A stretch of DNA of 64,000 nt from Hetaerina americana (Eukaryota > Arthropoda > Insecta > Odonata > Calopterygidae): positions 22,220,572 through 22,284,571 of the forward strand of contig JAKTNV010000001.1 in assembly GCA_022747635.1 (NCBI GenBank), in the 5' to 3' direction. Below, one piece after another: positions 59,180 to 64,000 of the stretch. How positions within the stretch are numbered: the first letter of the stretch is position 1; every line of letters begins with the position of its first letter. Both the position numbers and the translations under genes were made by a program. Under the pieces are notes generated by a model, which saw only the letters and a list, made by a program, of their open reading frames with translations, did not search any database and was not told the DNA's origin.

Positions 59180-60310
59180 TATTAGTAATCTACCGTTTAA
59201 GGCAAGTTTTGGAAGAACACAGTCCCAATGATACACGTAAAAACTTGAACTGTGCAACGATACTTCCCTTGTCTCTAACCCTAACGAAAAAACACAAACC
59301 GAAACAATGGCTGACGGCAAAATGTCTTCAACGGTTCGGGACTTGTGATGGATGCATCATAAGGAAGTGATGATGGACCCCATGAGGGAAGGACGTGAAA
59401 CGTCGGAGGAAGTTGGAATATCAAGTTGTAACTCGGATAATTCGAACTCTCCGAAAATTGTATTGCACGGAATGCAAATGAACACCAATTACTATAATTA
59501 CTGTCGGTAGATGACCTTACACCCCCTGCCACACGCTCATTTGGCGTATCGCAAGATGAGATGTAGGCATAGAAAACTTAAGCTGTTCCTAGAAAGTGAT
59601 TCTCTACAATCATCTGCAGTGTCGACCGTTCCACAAGTGAGATTAATTTCTTTTCTACACCTTAGTGGTGCCTTGCAAGTCGCCGCTTACGTAGGTGTGT
59701 GGCAGAGGGTAGTGATTCAAAAGCAGACATGGAATATCAAAAAGTTTTTTTCCAAATTTAAAATAAATTAATTTTTTGGTGATTCTAATAATTTCAACTA
59801 AAATAATTCACTTAATGATACTAAAGGTACATGTACCACGGTATTTAAGCGTGAAATATCTATCTAGCATGAAATATTAATAAAATCAATATAATTGGAG
59901 AGATTAGGTGTAGAACAGTTGAACAGAAAAACGTTGTCCGACCGCACTAGGGGGGCAAATTTTCGTGTCAAAATGAGTCTGGTAGGTAATCAGCCCCTGC
60001 CACAGACCATAGCGGTGGCTTACAAGATGCTTAAATATATATTAAAATTCAACCTTACAATAAGACCCTCTTCGATTCCACATACTTCCTTCCCCCCTCC
60101 GTCGTGTCCAACATCCCTATCCTCTTCCTACCCCTTCCCCGCTTGCCTAACATTCTCCCTTCTGTATCACAATCTTCAAAATCTCATTGCCAATCAAAAT
60201 GCCCTGCGTACATCTTCCCTGCCCCATTTGGATTTATCTTAACAATTCCCTCTTCTCTCCCACCATGTATCTAGCACATGCTCGCTTGCTCTCCTTTCTC
60301 AACGTAGATA
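59180..60310. repeat. Mosaic of LINE and RTE-like 3' fragments
   Basis: RTE-like 3' end at 59185-59225 (agtaatctaccgtttaaggc). LINE 3' blocks at 59520-59560 (+), 59655-59715 (-) and 59905-60045 (+, cccctgccacagaccatagc then ggtggcttacaagatgct). RTE-like C-terminal relic at 60060-60310 (-, tcgtgtccaacatccctatc). The arrangement at 59905-60310 repeats that at 56080-56415, so this is a shared composite. Confidence 0.55.
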
Positions 60311-62520
60311 ACACTCAATGTGCATGCTAGCGGACTTCATTTCAGTTGGTAATCGCGAAATTTAAATACCGCATTTCTTGAACGCACATACGAGATTGGA
60401 AGGATCGATTGAGGATGCTATCGATGCCCCTTCTCTTAGATTCACCTATCGGGTCAAGCGGAGAAGACGAGATGTATTTAAAAAAAATTATGTCGCTTGG
60501 TATTCAAATTTATTGCTGGAGATTGCAATAGGCTTGATCACAAAAACCCAAACGTAATTAATTCATTGAGATTAATAAATGCATAATATTTCGAAGAAAA
60601 TGGTTGAAAAAGTTCACGCCTTTAAATTAAGTAAATAAATCTACTCAAATGACGTTGAAAATCCTATTCATCAATAACTAGCAGGAAAGACCAATCATTG
60701 GCTTTGGATTTGAGAAATCGCTTTTCAATTTATTTCACAATCACCTTGAAGGATATCACTCACTAATAATCCAGAGGCAATAAACCCCTTCACGACCAGT
60801 ATTACCCCGCGATGCACATGACCGGCAAATGTTATCAACCTTAGTAATTAATGCAGTTAATAAAATCAAAGGAAATAAGAAAGAATTGCGTAAGAAGAGA
60901 ACATTTATTTATTTTTTAAATATTTAAAGCGATAATAATACGAATTCCAATCCAAATACCGTGGAAATTCGATAATAATTAACTCATGTTACTTAAAATC
61001 CATCTGAATTAAGGGCAACGAAGCCTTAAATATTGTTAATAACAGAAATTAAACGAGCAAAATTGGCATTAGTCAAATTATAATGAATATAAATTACCGT
61101 AGTTACCACGTAAATAAAGTGTGTCAATGATTTGTCTTGAATGAATGACTTACATTTTCTTGGTAATCGCATTCAGCTGATATTCCTTAAAAGTTGTATT
61201 TAGTCTTTTTGCTCATAGAAACATGATGTCATTTCACTCCGACTTTCTTATATTTGGCTCGCTTAAGCATAAAGTTTTCTGGCATTAATTTTGAAGAATA
61301 TAACAATTAGTTTTTTTAGCACAGTAACCTTGGAGAAAAAACAAGACATTTTCCACTTTAATAGATCGATCAAGCCATCATGCATGAACAAAGCTAATCG
61401 TTGGCTTAGTGAAATGATCGGTATTTCTTGAGTAAAAAATACCATTTTAGGTAATAATAAAATAGAATTAGGAACATTAAGATCCAAACCAGGGAAAGGA
61501 ACCAGATTTCACGCAATAATGCAACCCCTATTTTCATCCCTTGCGGATGTTCCAAATAGTACACAAACTTGACGCTAAAGATTCAAAGCTGAAGATCCAG
61601 AAGTATTTAGATAAGCTGTCCCGAATGAACCCATTTATAAAGACGATTCAACTGTATTTACAACGCTTGCGCATCGGTAAAAATCTTTTGTTCCATGTTT
61701 TCGTTTGACGCCAGAGTCGATTGAAAGGCAGTGTTGAATTCGACGCAACAATCTGTGGCGCTGCTCATTTGTGATCGGTGGATGGATTCAAGAACCCGAT
61801 AGGAAATAAGAATGGCGCTCATTTTTGTTTAGGGCAATTCAAATCGATATCAAATAATTTATCGAATGTGACTCTACCCTTTCTCAAAAGATACGATTTT
61901 AAGAATCCTGATTTCTATGTTGCAGTGAGAATTGCGTGAATCGGTCTTTGGAACTACACTGTTCATAGACATAGCCTGGTTCAACCTCTGTTGATTTCAG
62001 ACTCATAGTTAGGTTAGAAAAATTCTACACTTGAAAAATTCAACATGTCACTCCTCCTTAAGCTCAAAGAAAACACGCCGACTCCCGCCGGGGAAACAAT
62101 GGCATACACAACAGTGAAGCTATTTCAGCCAATACCCACAACTGCCAACTGTTCTCGGAAAAGGAACTTTGATTACCACATTTGTGACCATGGCAACTTT
62201 CCACAAGTGTGTTTGTTTGTTTGTACCTGCGCTGAAACGAGCATAGCCGACCGAATTCTTTTAAGCCGGGGGAGGAATATGGTGGGAATTAAAGAGCAAA
62301 CAAATGATTGAGAGGAACCAATTGTTTGCTTTAAGATGAGGAACCGAAATCGACTCCGTAAGCACTCATTTATTTCTCAGTCTATCTAAAATCCTAAGGA
62401 GAGCGTAAACGAATACAAAAAATATTACCATACTATCAATTTTATTTTACCAAGGAAAGAGCCTTCAAGCATGATGTTTCCGGATGGTTGGCTGGCGATG
62501 AAAAATGTTTAGATCATAGT
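60311..62520. other. AT-rich DNA, nothing recognised
   Basis: A plus-strand frame at 62045-62311 (88 codons) has no family motif. Confidence 0.4.
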
Positions 62521-62524
62521 CGTA

Positions 62525-62820
62525 GTATGCATACATATAAGAATATAAAACCATAAACACAGTAATCAACCCGAAGGTCAGTTTGGTAGGTGATGGTAGA
62601 GTTCACCCAGCACTAAGCCCGACGTCGTGTGAAATTCACACATTAGGGTAGGGGGGCCAGTTCATTTCCCTGTGCCGGTTATGGTTTCCCAGGAAGATCT
62701 GGTACCCGAAAAATCACATAGCTTGGGTGGAGCTGCAGGTGCCCAGAGTGCCTTGCCGGGGAATCGAACCCGGGACCCAGCGGCAGTCCAACGCTCTACC
62801 CCCTGGACTACCGCGACCCA
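62525..62820 (-). mobile_element. tRNA-derived SINE (family 1), complete, minus strand
   Basis: The best copy of the family. On the minus strand the head (62820-62754) reads tgggtcgcggtagtccaggg, ggtagagcgttggactgccg, ctgggtcccgggttcgattc then cccggc. The A-box-like gtagtccaggg and B-box ggttcgattcc are at tRNA spacing. The body contains gtaccagatcttcctgggaa, accataaccggcacaggg, the palindromic gtgtgaatttcacacgacgt and gggcttagtgctgggtgaac, ending in gttttatattcttatatgta. Confidence 0.8.
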
Positions 62821-62840
62821 CATATATATATATATATATA
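62821..62840. repeat. Short (TA)n between SINE head and RTE 5' end
   Basis: About 18 bp of TA joins two retroposons. Confidence 0.85.
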
Positions 62841-64000
62841 GGGACTACAACCTTGACGTGGTGGAAGGGCTTGTGCGTTCCGATGAACCCTAGAGCTGTA
62901 CTGGCGGGAGTAATAAAAATTGCTCCTGGTAGGGTCACCCATGCCAGATAGGTCGAAGGTTAGGAGCCAGACGAAAGGTAGTCCACGCAGCGTCTGTTCC
63001 TCAGTGAGGCGGCTGCAATGGCGTCTGACCCCAGTGGGGCGGCCAGTAAGTGATGGTGTCACGTTAAAAACACTATTGAGGAAGGCAACGGGAAACCACC
63101 TCAATTATCATTCCCTAGAAAAATATGATGGACAATAGAGATATTTTGAGTCCTGGCAACCACGGGGCTCGGCCCAATCGGCCGTGTGTCGTGCCCGGCA
63201 GCGGGGGAGGCAAGGCTTCCGCGGTCGTCATCCCACGAAACCCTTGCAAGGGAAAACCAGCAGCAGCAGGACAGAAGACGCAGGAGAAGAAGACCAAATT
63301 AGTTAGAATAGGAACGTGGAATGTTAGGACAATGATGAGGACGGGGAAATTGGAGAATGTTAAGCGAGAGATGGAAAGGGGAAATATAGATATTTTAGGT
63401 CTATGCGAGGTGAGATGGAAAGATAGCGGGGATTACTGGAGTGATAAGTATAGAATAATATACAGCGGTGGGGACGAGAGCCAACGAGGGGTTGCCATAG
63501 TATTAAATGAAGAGGTAGGAAGAAGCGTAGTCAACATAGAGCAGGTAACGGATAGAATACTACTAGTGGAGATAAAAGCAGAACCGACGAACTTAGTTAT
63601 TATTCAGGTATACATGCCACCGAGCAACCATAAGGAAGAAGAGGTCGATAGGATATACGATCAGTTAGAGGACATGATTGCATGTGTTCCTGCAGGGAAA
63701 CATTTGATAGTGATGGGGGATTGGAATGCGACAGTAGGCGAAGGAAGAGATGGTGATGAGGTGGGGGACTACGGTTTAGGCACGAGGAATGACCGCGGGA
63801 AGAAAGCAGTTGAGTTCTGCAGGAGACAGGGCTTAGTTATCACCAACACTTGGTTCAGACACCACAAAAGACGCAGGTATACATGGAAAATGCCAGGTGA
63901 CTCGGGAAGATATCAGCTAGATTATATCCTGGTTAGACACAGGTTTAGGAACAGTGTGATAAATTCCCACAGCTTCCCGGGAGCGGATGCGGACTCAGAC
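62841..64000 (+). mobile_element. RTE-like non-LTR retrotransposon, 5' part, cut by window end
   Basis: The 5' end gggactacaaccttgacgtg matches that of the 11678-15791 copy. The 5' region (62841-63124) is followed by an endonuclease frame that is still open at 64000. Identity with the first copy is very high by eye. An additional base near 63080 (attgaggaagg against attgggaagg) and a TAG at 63116-63118 close the N-terminal extension that is open in the other copy (15706-15389). Confidence 0.85.
63125..64000 (+). CDS. RTE-like polyprotein, endonuclease domain (partial, runs off window)
   Basis: 292 codons open from the ATG at 63125 to the window edge, with no stop. The first 60 or so residues are a low-complexity leader (PGSGGGKASAVVIPRNPCKG). 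The AP-endonuclease domain follows: RIGTWNVRT (about 61-69), ILGLCEVRWKDSG with the metal-binding Glu, QVYMPPSNH, HLIVMGDWNATVGEG (Asp/Asn), RYQLDYILVRHR and GADADSD at the edge. The next residue is expected to be the His of the SDH motif. The domain nicks target DNA for target-primed reverse transcription. A TAG lies three codons upstream, so this ATG is the earliest start in this copy. Whether the RT half is intact lies beyond the window. Confidence 0.82.
   Translation, partial: MMDNRDILSPGNHGARPNRPCVVPGSGGGKASAVVIPRNPCKGKPAAAGQKTQEKKTKLVRIGTWNVRTMMRTGKLENVKREMERGNIDILGLCEVRWKDSGDYWSDKYRIIYSGGDESQRGVAIVLNEEVGRSVVNIEQVTDRILLVEIKAEPTNLVIIQVYMPPSNHKEEEVDRIYDQLEDMIACVPAGKHLIVMGDWNATVGEGRDGDEVGDYGLGTRNDRGKKAVEFCRRQGLVITNTWFRHHKRRRYTWKMPGDSGRYQLDYILVRHRFRNSVINSHSFPGADADSD

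Noticed and set aside
62045..62311. 88-codon plus-strand frame
   Set aside because: No homology motif, no intron signals, composition not distinctive.

Overview
This window looks like intergenic or intronic DNA from an arthropod nuclear genome, most likely an insect. The signs are: AT-rich DNA with long (TA)n tracts; several mariner lineages; two lineages of non-LTR retrotransposon; at least four tRNA-derived SINE types; and no dense run of open genes, operons or ribosome binding sites. I cannot name the species. No complete host gene is visible. The only host-gene candidates are a possible first coding exon (38037-38121, +), a possible 3'-terminal coding exon with a poly(A) signal (43904-44124, -), and two GC/CpG-rich blocks (about 10050-10805 and 57640-58920) that could be promoter or first-exon regions.

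Layout. 1-9300: a palindromic MITE, a SINE pair, a perfect (ATATT)n array of about 1 kb, two 5'-truncated LINE copies, and a mariner with a nearly full transposase and unusually long terminal inverted repeats (7695-9025). 9300-15800: a LINE fragment with an internal duplication, a GC-rich block, a tRNA-SINE and a nearly full-length RTE-like retrotransposon (11678-15791, -) split by a 753-bp core-deleted mariner. 15800-27100: microsatellite-rich DNA with small MITEs, a repeat family ending in a hammerhead-like hairpin, two more 753-bp mariner copies and a perfect 203-bp palindrome. 27100-39990: mariner relics of other lineages, LINE copies with nested mariners (30257-30805 in a LINE; 38847-39403 in an RTE copy) and a head-to-head LINE pair. 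39990-57600: sparse DNA with SINEs and eroded RTE copies. 57600-64000: a GC-rich block, a LINE/RTE mosaic, a SINE and a second, less damaged RTE-like copy that runs off the window end with its endonuclease frame open (63125-64000).

Three separate mariner lineages have kept the N-terminal helix-turn-helix region and the extreme C-terminus of the transposase but lost the catalytic core. Two of these are multi-copy with intact terminal repeats, so they moved as short, core-less elements and probably used transposase from elsewhere. A fourth lineage keeps its DDD triad, but its transposase C-terminus has been replaced by an inverted copy of its own left end. Most long microsatellites sit exactly at the end of a SINE, RTE copy or mariner, so much of the simple repeat content was probably seeded by transposition.
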